A stretch of DNA of 32,007 bases from contig JAEEIV010000082.1 of the NCBI GenBank assembly GCA_016281555.1, forward strand, positions 1 through 32,007, written 5' to 3'. The notes under the pieces are model-generated. The model did not search any database. It had not been told where the DNA came from and saw only the letters and a program-made list of their open reading frames with translations. The translations under genes were made by a program, and so were the position numbers. This DNA comes from Lachnospiraceae bacterium. Lineage in GTDB: Bacteria; Bacillota; Clostridia; Lachnospirales; Lachnospiraceae. This document shows, in pieces, positions 16,683 to 23,540 of this stretch. Within the stretch, counting starts at the first letter, position 1. Each line of letters opens with the position of its first letter.

Positions 16683-18021
16683 GCTCGCTCTCCTCCTTCC
16701 AGAGTTCCGGCCGGATCTTTTGAAACCACGCCCGGACGTCCCGCTCCTTCCCGTTGTGGGAAGGAATATAGAATTGTTTCTCCTTGACCTCGTCCGGAAG
16801 GTATTGCTGCCGGACGTAATGATTTTCAAAATCGTGTGCGTAAAGATAGCCCTGCCCGTGTCCCAGGGAAGCAGATCCCGGATAATGGGCGTCTTTCAGA
16901 TGATTCGGCAAGGTCTCCACCTTCGTCTCGTTCACGGCCCGGTTCGCGGCGTAGATCGCTTCCACGACGGAATTCGACTTCGGGCTCGTCGCGACCGTGA
17001 TCGCCGCGTGCGCCAGAATGATCTGGGCTTCCGGCATGCCGACCTTTTCCGCCGCGGACGCCGCCGCTTCCGCGACGAGGAGCGCCTCCGGATTCGCCAG
17101 TCCGACGTCTTCCGATGCGCAGATCATGATGCGGCGCGCCACGAATTTCACGTCTTCTCCCGCCTGCAGCATCCGTGCGAGATAATAGACCGCGGCGTCG
17201 GGATCCGAACCGCGCATGCTTTTGATGAACGCGGAGATCGTATCGTAATGCTGGTCGCCGTCCTTGTCATAGCGGAGCACCCGCTTCTGAATGCACTCCT
17301 TCGCGACCTCAGTGTCAATCAAGATCTTTCCGTCCGGCCCTCTGTCCGTCGTGAGCACCCCGAGCTCGACGGCGTTCAGTGCGGTCCGCGCATCCCCGTC
17401 GGAAACGGAGGCAATGTAAGACGCCGCCTCGTCCGTGATCTCGGCATTGTAGGCGCCCATGCCCTTTTCCCTGTCATTGACCGCCCGGTAGACGAGTTCC
17501 TTGATCTCCTCTGCGGAAAGGGGCTTCAACTCAAAGACGAGCGAGCGGGAAATCAGCGCGGCATTGACCTCGAAATAAGGATTTTCCGTGGTCGCGCCGA
17601 TGAGCGTCACGGTCCCGTCTTCCACGAACGGCAGAAGGTAGTCCTGCTGGGATTTGTTGAACCTGTGGATCTCGTCGATGAAGAGGATCGTCTTCTTCCC
17701 CATCGTCCGCCGGAGGTTCGACGCCTTTTCCACGGCTTCTTCCATGTCCTTCTTGCCCGACGTCGTCGCGTTCATCTGCACGAACTCCGCCTTCGTCGTA
17801 TGGGCAATGACCTTCGCGATCGTGGTCTTTCCGGTGCCCGGAGGGCCGTAAAGGATCACCGACCCGAGCTTGTCCGCCCGGATCGCCCGGTATAAGAGCC
17901 GGTCCTTCCCCAGAATATGCTTTTGCCCCACGATCTCGTCCAGCGTTTCCGGGCGCAATCTTGAGGCAAGGGGAGACTCTTTTTTCGAAGAAGTCTCCCC
18001 CATGAAATCAAACAGATCCAT
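16657..18021 (-). CDS. rarA: MgsA/RarA, clamp-loader-like AAA+ ATPase of replication-fork maintenance
   Basis: A 454-residue tetrameric AAA+ ATPase related to clamp loaders that acts at stalled replication forks. The Walker A motif GPPGTGKT lies near residues 59-66, Walker B ILFIDEIHRF near 110-120, and the sensor region includes IGATTENPYFEVN and SRSLVFEL. The C-terminal tetramerisation domain is recognisable from YYLARMLQAGEDVKFVARRIMICASEDVGLANP and LKDAHYPGSASLGHGQGYLYAHDF. The ATG at 18021 has GAGGG 6 bases upstream and shares one base with the TGA of the HPr-like gene. The end overlaps the aminopeptidase gene. Confidence 0.95.
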   Translation of the reverse strand: MDLFDFMGETSSKKESPLASRLRPETLDEIVGQKHILGKDRLLYRAIRADKLGSVILYGPPGTGKTTIAKVIAHTTKAEFVQMNATTSGKKDMEEAVEKASNLRRTMGKKTILFIDEIHRFNKSQQDYLLPFVEDGTVTLIGATTENPYFEVNAALISRSLVFELKPLSAEEIKELVYRAVNDREKGMGAYNAEITDEAASYIASVSDGDARTALNAVELGVLTTDRGPDGKILIDTEVAKECIQKRVLRYDKDGDQHYDTISAFIKSMRGSDPDAAVYYLARMLQAGEDVKFVARRIMICASEDVGLANPEALLVAEAAASAAEKVGMPEAQIILAHAAITVATSPKSNSVVEAIYAANRAVNETKVETLPNHLKDAHYPGSASLGHGQGYLYAHDFENHYVRQQYLPDEVKEKQFYIPSHNGKERDVRAWFQKIRPELWKEESEHDDSGSTA

Positions 18022-18275
18022 CACTTTCCCTCTAAGAAGGACACCATGCTTTCCATCGCCTCGTCTTCGTCCGGTCCTTCGGTCTCCACCGTGACCTCGT
18101 CGCCGAGCGCGATGCCCATGGCCATCATTCCCATAAGACTCTTTGCATTCATTCGCCGAATGCCGTCCGTCAGGTGGATCTCCGCCTGATAATGACCTGC
18201 GGTCTGTACGGTCAGAGCCACTCCTCTCGCATCCAGACCTTCACCGATCGCCACCTGAACCGTTTTCTTTTTCAT
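18021..18275 (-). CDS. HPr-like protein with Asp15 instead of the PTS histidine (Crh-type)
   Basis: An 84-residue protein of the HPr fold. HPr passes phosphate from enzyme I through His15 in a GLHARP motif; here the same position reads GLDARG, so His15 is Asp and Pro18 is Gly. It therefore cannot act as a normal PTS phosphocarrier. The regulatory site is intact: NAKSLMGMM puts Ser at exactly residue 46, the site used by HPr kinase, which is encoded three genes upstream. This matches Crh of Bacillus (Gln15, Ser46), which acts with CcpA, and crh also follows whiA there. It could serve as a signalling HPr; CcpA binding is unproven. AGAGGA lies about 9 bases before the ATG. The Asp might mimic a phosphorylated histidine. 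Confidence 0.88.
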   Translation of the reverse strand: MKKKTVQVAIGEGLDARGVALTVQTAGHYQAEIHLTDGIRRMNAKSLMGMMAMGIALGDEVTVETEGPDEDEAMESMVSFLEGK

Positions 18276-18334
18276 TACACTTCTTCCTCTTTTGTAAGCC
18301 GGGAACGGAACGTTCCCTGATGTTTCCGATCCGT

Positions 18335-19030
18335 TTATGACAGCCCCTCCGCGATCTCGTGCAGTTTCCGGAGCCGGTGGTTCACGCCGCTTTTTCCGAC
18401 CGGCGGATCCATCATTTCCCCAAGTTCCTGCAAAGTCACGTCGGGATATTCTTTTCGAAGCAATGCCGCCTCCCTGAGATTCTCAGGAAGGTTGTCAAGC
18501 CCGACGGTCTTTTCGATCTTTTCGATGTCCTGCGCCCGTAAGACGCCTGCATTCGCGGCCTTTCTTAAATTCGCCGTTTCGAAATTGACCCGCCGGTTCA
18601 CGCTGTTTTTCACGTCCTTCACGACCCGCGCGTTTTCAAACGCGAGAAGTGCCTTGTTCGCACCGATCTGAAGGAGAAATTCGGAGATCTGATCCCCGTC
18701 TTTTAAATATACCACATAACGCCCGTTCCGTTCAACCGTTTTTCCCCGGATCTCCAGGGAGGAAAGGGTGCGCGAAACGAGGTCCGCCGTTTCTTTCCTC
18801 GAGAAGGTGAACTCGAGATCGTTGCTCTTCAAAGGGTCCGAAAACGAGCCGCGCTCCAGAAAGGCACCGCGAAGAAACGCCCTGCGGCAGCACTCCTTCT
18901 GAAGAAACGAATCGTCAGGCGCCGCGTTCCCCTCTTCCATGAGAAACGCAAAGAGTTCCGCGCGAAGGCAATGCTCTTCTTCCGGCCAAAAAGCGCCGAT
19001 CTCATTTTTCACGTCCTGTGTAAACGACAT
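18335..19030 (-). CDS. whiA: WhiA-like DNA-binding protein, shortened in its N-terminal domain
   Basis: WhiA is a DNA-binding protein with a LAGLIDADG-like domain and a C-terminal helix-turn-helix; in Bacillus it affects division and chromosome segregation. The hallmarks are present: CCRRAFLRGAFLERGSFSDP, VVKDVKNSVNRRVNFETANLRK, GLDNLPENLREAALLR and the C-terminal VTLQELGEMM...GKSGVNHRLRKL helix-turn-helix. At 231 residues it is about 85 shorter than the usual 310-320: after MSFTQDVKNEI...CLRAELFAFL the first LAGLIDADG-like repeat is missing, joined near residues 35-45. The reading frame is intact. GGGGAG lies 8 bases before the ATG, which is one base after the murB stop. rapZ and yvcK, usually just upstream, are absent. 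Confidence 0.9.
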   Translation of the reverse strand: MSFTQDVKNEIGAFWPEEEHCLRAELFAFLMEEGNAAPDDSFLQKECCRRAFLRGAFLERGSFSDPLKSNDLEFTFSRKETADLVSRTLSSLEIRGKTVERNGRYVVYLKDGDQISEFLLQIGANKALLAFENARVVKDVKNSVNRRVNFETANLRKAANAGVLRAQDIEKIEKTVGLDNLPENLREAALLRKEYPDVTLQELGEMMDPPVGKSGVNHRLRKLHEIAEGLS

Positions 19031-19031
19031 T

Positions 19032-19937
19032 TCAGAACTCCCCGAGATAGAGCACTTCGGGCTCCAGCGTGACGCCCGAATTCTCCCGTACCTTCCGGAT
19101 GACGAGACGGATGAGCCCGTCCACGTCCGCTGCCGTCGCGTGTCCGCGGTTGATGATGAAGCCCGCATGCTTTTCCGAGACTTCCGCGTCGCCGACCCGG
19201 ACGCCCTTCAGCCCGGCTTCTTCAATGAGTTTTCCTGCGAAATATCCTTCCGGCCGCTTGAACGTGCTGCCGGCCGACGGAAACTCCAACGGCTGCTTTT
19301 CTCTCCGTCGCCCGTTCAGTTCTTCCGTCAGAGCGCGGATCGCTCCGGGATCGCCGGGTGTCAGCTGAAACTCCGCCGAAAGCACTGTCCCGTGGTTTTC
19401 CTGCAATACGGAATGACGGTACGACAGTTCCAGCTCGTCTTTCGTGAAGACGCGGACGGTTCCGTCCGGCAGCAATATTTCCGCCGAAACGACAGACCCG
19501 GACAGATCCGAGCCGTAGGCGCCCGCATTCATGACGAGTCCGCCGCCGACGGTCCCCGGAATGCCGGAAGCGAATTCCATTCCGGTAAGGCCCGCAGTGA
19601 GTGCCGCCTTCGCGACGTCAAAGAGCAATGCCCCTCCTTCCGCCGTTATGACGGTCCCGGAAACCGAAACCTCCTTCACGTGCTCCCGAAGAGAAAGTAC
19701 GACGCCGCCGAATCCGTGATCACTGACCAGGAGATTGCTCCCCCGTCCGAGCACGAAAAACGGCTCCCGCTTTTCCTTCAGAAACCGCACGGTCTGAAGA
19801 AACGCCTCTTTTCCTTCCGGAGTCACAAAGGCGCGGCAGGGTCCGCCGATCCGGAACGTGGTATGCCCGGACAGCGGTTCGTTCCGCTTCACGTTTTCTT
19901 TCCCGAGGAGTTTTTCCAACTCAGAAAATAACGTCAT
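19032..19937 (-). CDS. murB: MurB, UDP-N-acetylenolpyruvoylglucosamine reductase
   Basis: FAD- and NADPH-dependent enzyme that reduces UDP-GlcNAc-enolpyruvate to UDP-MurNAc in the cytoplasm. The 301-residue protein carries the FAD-binding motifs VLGRGSNLLVSD (about 62-73) and GMEFASGIPGTVGGGLVMNAGAYG, the catalytic Ser224 in FPSAGSTFKRP, Arg174 in SYRHS and Glu292 in LEPEV. The short form without the extra C-terminal loop is the type II enzyme of Gram-positives. The ATG at 19937 was chosen for AAGGG 6 bases upstream; an ATG three codons earlier touches that site. It overlaps the end of hprK by 17 bases and is one base from whiA. Confidence 0.96.
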   Translation of the reverse strand: MTLFSELEKLLGKENVKRNEPLSGHTTFRIGGPCRAFVTPEGKEAFLQTVRFLKEKREPFFVLGRGSNLLVSDHGFGGVVLSLREHVKEVSVSGTVITAEGGALLFDVAKAALTAGLTGMEFASGIPGTVGGGLVMNAGAYGSDLSGSVVSAEILLPDGTVRVFTKDELELSYRHSVLQENHGTVLSAEFQLTPGDPGAIRALTEELNGRRREKQPLEFPSAGSTFKRPEGYFAGKLIEEAGLKGVRVGDAEVSEKHAGFIINRGHATAADVDGLIRLVIRKVRENSGVTLEPEVLYLGEF

Positions 19938-20883
19938 CTTCTTCATCCCTTCGACTCATGTTCCGCTGCACTCTGCGGTACAGTTCGTCCGCCGCATTGT
20001 ACCCCATCCTCTTCTGACGGTGATTGACGGCGGCGCACTCCACGATGACCGCGAGGTTCCGCCCGGGCCGGACCGGCAGGTGGTGGCAGGGGATCTCATT
20101 GCCGAGAAACTCCATGTACTGCTCTTCCTGACCGATGCGGTCGTAGATCGCTTCTTTCCGCCAGTCTTCCAGCTGAATGACGAGGCTGATGGACTGGGTG
20201 TTCTTCACGGCGCCGACGCCGAACAGCATCCTGACGTCAATGATGCCGATGCCCCGGAGCTCAATGAGATGCCGCGTCACTTCCGGCGCGCTTCCGACCA
20301 GCGTATCTTCCGAAACGCGGCGGATCTCCACGACGTCGTCCGCAACGAGCCGGTGTCCTCTCTTAATGAGTTCGATCGCGGCCTCCGACTTGCCGATGCC
20401 GGATTCTCCCGTGATCAGCACGCCTTCACCGTACACGTCCATCAGAACGCCGTGGATCGAGATCATCGGCGCAAGCTGTACGTGGAGCCAGCGGATGATC
20501 TCCGATTCGAGGTAGGCGGTCGGCCGGTCCGACATGAGGATCGGAACGTTCTTTTTCGTCGCGGCCACGATGAGCGGGTCGCTCGGCCGCATCGAGCGCG
20601 AGAACAGAAGGCAGGGGATCCCTTTCGAGATGAGTTCCTCGTAGATCCTGAGCCGTTCCGGTTCGTCCTTGCTCTTCAGATAACTGTATTCCACCTTGCC
20701 CACGATCTGAATGCGCTCCGGGGCGAAATTCTCCCAGAAGCCGGTCAGCTGAAGCGCGGGACGGTTGATGTCGGACGACGTGACGTAATGCTCCGTCAGA
20801 TCCAGATCTTCCGTCAGATTTTCAAATCCGAATTTGTCTGCCAGCGAACTTAAGCGCACGCGATGCTGATTGTTTTCGGTCAT
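19921..20883 (-). CDS. hprK: HPr kinase/phosphorylase
   Basis: Bifunctional enzyme that phosphorylates HPr and Crh on Ser46 with ATP and removes the phosphate by phosphorolysis, the key switch of carbon catabolite repression in Bacillota. The 320-residue protein has the non-catalytic N-terminal domain and a C-terminal kinase domain with His144 in SIHGVLMDVYG, Walker A GESGIGKS at 159-166, the DD pair at 182-183 and the HPrK signature ELRGIGIIDVRMLFGVGAV (208-226). AGAGGAAG lies 6-7 bases before the ATG. The start overlaps the preceding unknown gene by 4 bases (ATGA). A plausible substrate, the Asp15/Ser46 HPr-like protein, is three genes downstream. Confidence 0.97.
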   Translation of the reverse strand: MTENNQHRVRLSSLADKFGFENLTEDLDLTEHYVTSSDINRPALQLTGFWENFAPERIQIVGKVEYSYLKSKDEPERLRIYEELISKGIPCLLFSRSMRPSDPLIVAATKKNVPILMSDRPTAYLESEIIRWLHVQLAPMISIHGVLMDVYGEGVLITGESGIGKSEAAIELIKRGHRLVADDVVEIRRVSEDTLVGSAPEVTRHLIELRGIGIIDVRMLFGVGAVKNTQSISLVIQLEDWRKEAIYDRIGQEEQYMEFLGNEIPCHHLPVRPGRNLAVIVECAAVNHRQKRMGYNAADELYRRVQRNMSRRDEEDDVIF

Positions 20884-21584
20884 GACTCTTCCTCTTTTTC
20901 TTTCCCGTCGTTTCTTCCGGTCATGCTGTTCAGGATCTCCGTGGTTTTCTGCAATGCGAATTCCGCGTTTTCCCGTACGGTCTCCCGGCTTTTTTTCCGG
21001 GACTCCTCCTCTTCGGGATCAGTGAGAAACGTAATGGTGAATTCGGAATTCACCGTATCGTACTCATTCCGGTTTGCGGCCACGAGACGGATGATCCGGT
21101 CCGGCTCCGGTTTTCTTTCGGGCACGGTAAAAAGGATCTCTTCGTCTTCCGGTCCGTATCCGTTCACCGCGTCGATGAACCCCTGAAGCAATGCTTCCGC
21201 ATTCCGAAGGGATGCGAAAAAAGTCTTCGTGCCGCAGATCACGGGACGGTTCCGTTCGTCGCGGAAAAACCGAAGGAAGCCCTGCCGGAATCCTCCGAGA
21301 AGAAATATGCCGGCATTTTCCGTTGCCCCGGCCGCCGCCGTTTCCGAGATGAACTGCAAGGAAAGCTCTTTGTTCCGCTGAAGACACTTCACAAAAGAAG
21401 TGAGATCTCCGACGTCTTCCTTCAGGGCTTTCAGCACGGAAGGCTCCTCCCTAAGAAACGGGGAAATGATGGGCTTCAGCGCCTTCTCGCCTTTCCGGTC
21501 GAACTCCATGTAGAACACGTGTCCCGGAACGATATAGGTCTCCAGAAGGAACAACCCGCTTTTCGGAATCCGGTCACTGCTCAT
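20880..21584 (-). CDS. Unrecognised protein between trmD and hprK
   Basis: A 234-residue protein that I do not recognise. It has no signal peptide or clear membrane segment. The first two thirds look like a mixed alpha/beta cytoplasmic domain (LFLLETYIVPGHVFYMEF, GIFLLGGFRQGFLRFFRD, LRNAEALLQGFIDAVNGYGPEDEEILFTVP); the last 55 residues are highly charged and probably a helical or disordered tail ending in KEKEEES. The gene overlaps trmD by 11 bases and hprK by 4 bases, and has GGAGGAG 4-6 bases before its ATG, so it is clearly translated as part of the unit. Codon use looks like its neighbours. No function can be assigned. Confidence 0.8.
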   Translation of the reverse strand: MSSDRIPKSGLFLLETYIVPGHVFYMEFDRKGEKALKPIISPFLREEPSVLKALKEDVGDLTSFVKCLQRNKELSLQFISETAAAGATENAGIFLLGGFRQGFLRFFRDERNRPVICGTKTFFASLRNAEALLQGFIDAVNGYGPEDEEILFTVPERKPEPDRIIRLVAANRNEYDTVNSEFTITFLTDPEEEESRKKSRETVRENAEFALQKTTEILNSMTGRNDGKEKEEES

Positions 21585-22323
21585 TGCTCTCCTCCGCCTC
21601 TTTCAAAAGTTCCGAAGCAAAACGGCGCTCCTTTTCGGAAAGAGCCGCGCCCGGAAGGAGATCCGGACGGTACTTCACCGTTTCCCGTATGGACATCTCC
21701 CGCTGCCATTTTTCGACGTTCAGATGATGGCCGGAAAGCAGGACTTCCGGAACTCTCAGACCCATGAATTCCTCCGGACGGGTGTACTGCGGATACTCGA
21801 GCAATCCGTCGTGAAACGTCTCGATCTCCGCGCTTCCCGCCGCCAGTACGCCGGGAACGTGCCTCGAGATCGCGTCGATCATGACCATGGCCGGCAATTC
21901 CCCGCCCGTCAGCACGTAATCGCCGATCGAATAACGGTCCGTGACGATGAGATCCAGGACCCGTTCGTCAATGCCCTCGTAGTGCCCCGCGAGAAAAATA
22001 AGATCCTCTTCCTTTGAAAGTTCCTCCGCCGCCTTCTGATCGAAAACGCGACCCTTCGGTGTCAGATAGATCACCCTGGGCTTTTTCCCGATCCGGCGGG
22101 TCAGCTCCTCAAAACAGTCGTAAACAGGCCCCGGCTGGATCAGCATCCCGGCGCCCCCTCCGTAAGGATAATCATCCACGTGATGATGCTTATCCTTCGC
22201 ATATTCCCGATAATTCACCGCTTCCACGCTGATCGCGCCGCTCTCAATGCCCCGCTTCAGAATGCTGGAGCCTGCGACGGCGTCAATGAGTTCCGGAAAC
22301 AGCGTCATTACGTAAAAGTTCAT
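21574..22323 (-). CDS. trmD: TrmD, tRNA (guanine-37-N1)-methyltransferase
   Basis: Uses SAM to methylate G37 next to the anticodon, preventing frameshifting. The 249-residue protein has the SPOUT trefoil-knot fold with diagnostic blocks: MNFYVMTLFPELID, DDYPYGGGAGMLIQPGPV, FLAGHYEGIDERV, SIGDYVLTGGELPAMVMIDA and a C-terminal GHHLNVEKWQREMSIRET region. The start is at 22323, 14 bases after the rimM stop, with only a weak GACGGG upstream, so coupling to rimM is likely. The rpsP-khpA-rimM-trmD order is the standard Bacillota arrangement, here without rplS following. Confidence 0.97.
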   Translation of the reverse strand: MNFYVMTLFPELIDAVAGSSILKRGIESGAISVEAVNYREYAKDKHHHVDDYPYGGGAGMLIQPGPVYDCFEELTRRIGKKPRVIYLTPKGRVFDQKAAEELSKEEDLIFLAGHYEGIDERVLDLIVTDRYSIGDYVLTGGELPAMVMIDAISRHVPGVLAAGSAEIETFHDGLLEYPQYTRPEEFMGLRVPEVLLSGHHLNVEKWQREMSIRETVKYRPDLLPGAALSEKERRFASELLKEAEESNEQ

Positions 22324-22337
22324 AGACCGTTTTCCCG

Positions 22338-22871
22338 TCAGAGATCTTCCATGCCCGGAAGAAGAAATACCGTCATCACGCCGGTCTCAACGTCCACGTT
22401 CCGGACGAACGCGTCGACTTTCGGAAGCAGGAGTTCCTTTCCGTCTTCCTTCCGGATGGAGAACACGTCGTTCGCGCCGGTCTTCAGAACGTCTTCGACG
22501 ACGCCGACCTTTCTCCCGTCTTCCGTGAACACCTGCAGTCCGTACAGGTCCGCCGTGAAATACTCGCCTTCCTTCGGCGGAGTGGAATGGCTCCGGTGGA
22601 CGTACAATTCCGCCCTCCGCAGCGTTTCCGCGTCGTTTCTGGAGTCGATGCCGGAAAGTTTCAGGATCACGCGGTCTTTCTGGTACTTGACCGACTCGAT
22701 CTTCCGGACTTCCGCCCCGCCGGATTCCTCCGGCGTCTTTCCGCCCCGTTCCACGACAAGTTCCCCGTACCGTTCAAATCTCGTCACGTCGTCCGTCGTG
22801 GGAAACACCTTGATCTCCCCGCGGATCCCGTGCGGTTCCGTCACGACACCGGTCCGTAAGTATTCCACCAT
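22338..22871 (-). CDS. rimM: RimM, 16S rRNA processing / 30S assembly factor
   Basis: Helps mature the 3' head domain of the 30S subunit by binding ribosomal protein S19. The 177-residue protein begins with the typical EYLRTGVVTEPHGIRGEIKV of the N-terminal RimM domain and ends with a PRC-barrel-like domain (YFTADLYGLQVFTEDGRKVGVVEDVLKTGANDVFSI). The ATG at 22871 gives the standard N-terminus and length; the frame is open to a TTG 14 codons earlier (22913), preceded by AAGGGACGGG, which cannot be excluded. The Shine-Dalgarno for the ATG is weak. A large hairpin lies in the 104-base gap to khpA. Confidence 0.95.
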   Translation of the reverse strand: MVEYLRTGVVTEPHGIRGEIKVFPTTDDVTRFERYGELVVERGGKTPEESGGAEVRKIESVKYQKDRVILKLSGIDSRNDAETLRRAELYVHRSHSTPPKEGEYFTADLYGLQVFTEDGRKVGVVEDVLKTGANDVFSIRKEDGKELLLPKVDAFVRNVDVETGVMTVFLLPGMEDL

Positions 22872-22930
22872 TTCGTTCTGCCCGACCTTTCGAAAAGGAC
22901 CGTTTTCCTCCAAGGGATCCCGTCCCTTTC

Positions 22931-22966
22931 AAAAACGCTTTTAGGGAATGGCTCGCCATCCCCTAA
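22931..22966 (-). terminator. Strong hairpin between khpA and rimM, possible attenuator
   Basis: On the minus strand TTAGGGGATGG (22966-22956) pairs with CCATTCCCTAA (22951-22941), 11 bp with one G-T wobble and a CGAG loop. A run of five T (22935-22931) follows after AAGCG, separated by five bases from the stem. The T-run is too distant for a textbook terminator, so partial termination, an RNA-processing site or 3'-end protection of the rpsP-khpA message are alternatives. It would set rimM-trmD and later genes at a lower level than rpsP. Confidence 0.5.
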
Positions 22967-22975
22967 CTCTTTCGC

Positions 22976-23203
22976 TCACTCAATGTCGACGATGACATGC
23001 ACGCCGTTCTTAATGGCGACCGCTTTGACGACGGAACGGATCGCATTGGCCACGCGGCCCTGCTTTCCGATGACTTTTCCGATGTCTTCCTTGGCTACCG
23101 AAAGCGTGATGAGCGTTCCTTTCTCATTGACCTCTTCCGTCACCTTCACCTGGTCCGGAGAGTCCACCAATGCCTTGGCAATGGTTTCAACCAATTCTTT
23201 CAT
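22976..23203 (-). CDS. khpA: KhpA, KH-domain RNA-binding protein
   Basis: A 75-residue single KH-domain protein that pairs with KhpB and binds many RNAs; in pneumococcus it influences cell elongation and division. The core KH motif is IGKVIGKQGRVANAIRSVV with the GKQG loop near residues 46-49, which is the GxxG nucleic-acid-binding loop. Length and position between rpsP and rimM match the family exactly. GGAGGTG lies 7 bases before the ATG, and rpsP ends 21 bases upstream. Confidence 0.96.
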   Translation of the reverse strand: MKELVETIAKALVDSPDQVKVTEEVNEKGTLITLSVAKEDIGKVIGKQGRVANAIRSVVKAVAIKNGVHVIVDIE

Positions 23204-23224
23204 TGGGCACCTCCAGATAGATCG

Positions 23225-23470
23225 TTACTTCTCGATCCCGGCCTGCTTCAGAAGCTTGCCTACGGTCTCCGTGGGCTGTGCGCCGCTCTGCAGCCACTTC
23301 TTTGCAGCGTCGGCATCGATCTTCACGGTCGACGGCTCGGTGTTCGGATCGTACAGGCCGATCTCTTCGATGAATCTGCCGTCACGCGGAGATCTGGAAT
23401 CCGCCACGACCACGCGGTAATACGGAGCCTTCTTCTTGCCCATTCTCTTCAGTCTCATTTTAACTGCCAT
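23225..23470 (-). CDS. rpsP: 30S ribosomal protein S16
   Basis: Structural protein of the small ribosomal subunit. The 81-residue protein begins [42 protein letters not shown], diagnostic for S16. GGAGG lies 8 bases before the ATG; in-frame sequence further upstream is not conserved. The 70-base gap from ffh is A/T-rich and contains a small AAAGGC/GCCTTT stem (23513-23527) without a T-tract on this strand, so I do not call it a terminator. Confidence 0.98.
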   Translation of the reverse strand: MAVKMRLKRMGKKKAPYYRVVVADSRSPRDGRFIEEIGLYDPNTEPSTVKIDADAAKKWLQSGAQPTETVGKLLKQAGIEK

Positions 23471-23540
23471 TTTCTTTTCCTCCGGAAAATTATTTTTTCT
23501 TTTTTTATCGCCAAAGGCCTTGCCTTTTTGCAACCTCACT

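Noticed and set aside
18301-18317. Short palindrome GGAACGTTCC within a GGGAAC/GTTCCC repeat between the HPr-like gene and whiA
   Set aside because: Only six pairs and no T-run follows on the minus strand. It could be a protein site, but nothing supports a specific claim.
23513-23527. Small stem upstream of rpsP as a terminator or ribosomal-protein leader
   Set aside because: Six pairs with a three-base loop; on the minus strand it is followed by GGCGATAAAAAA rather than T's, and no known S16 leader is recognised.
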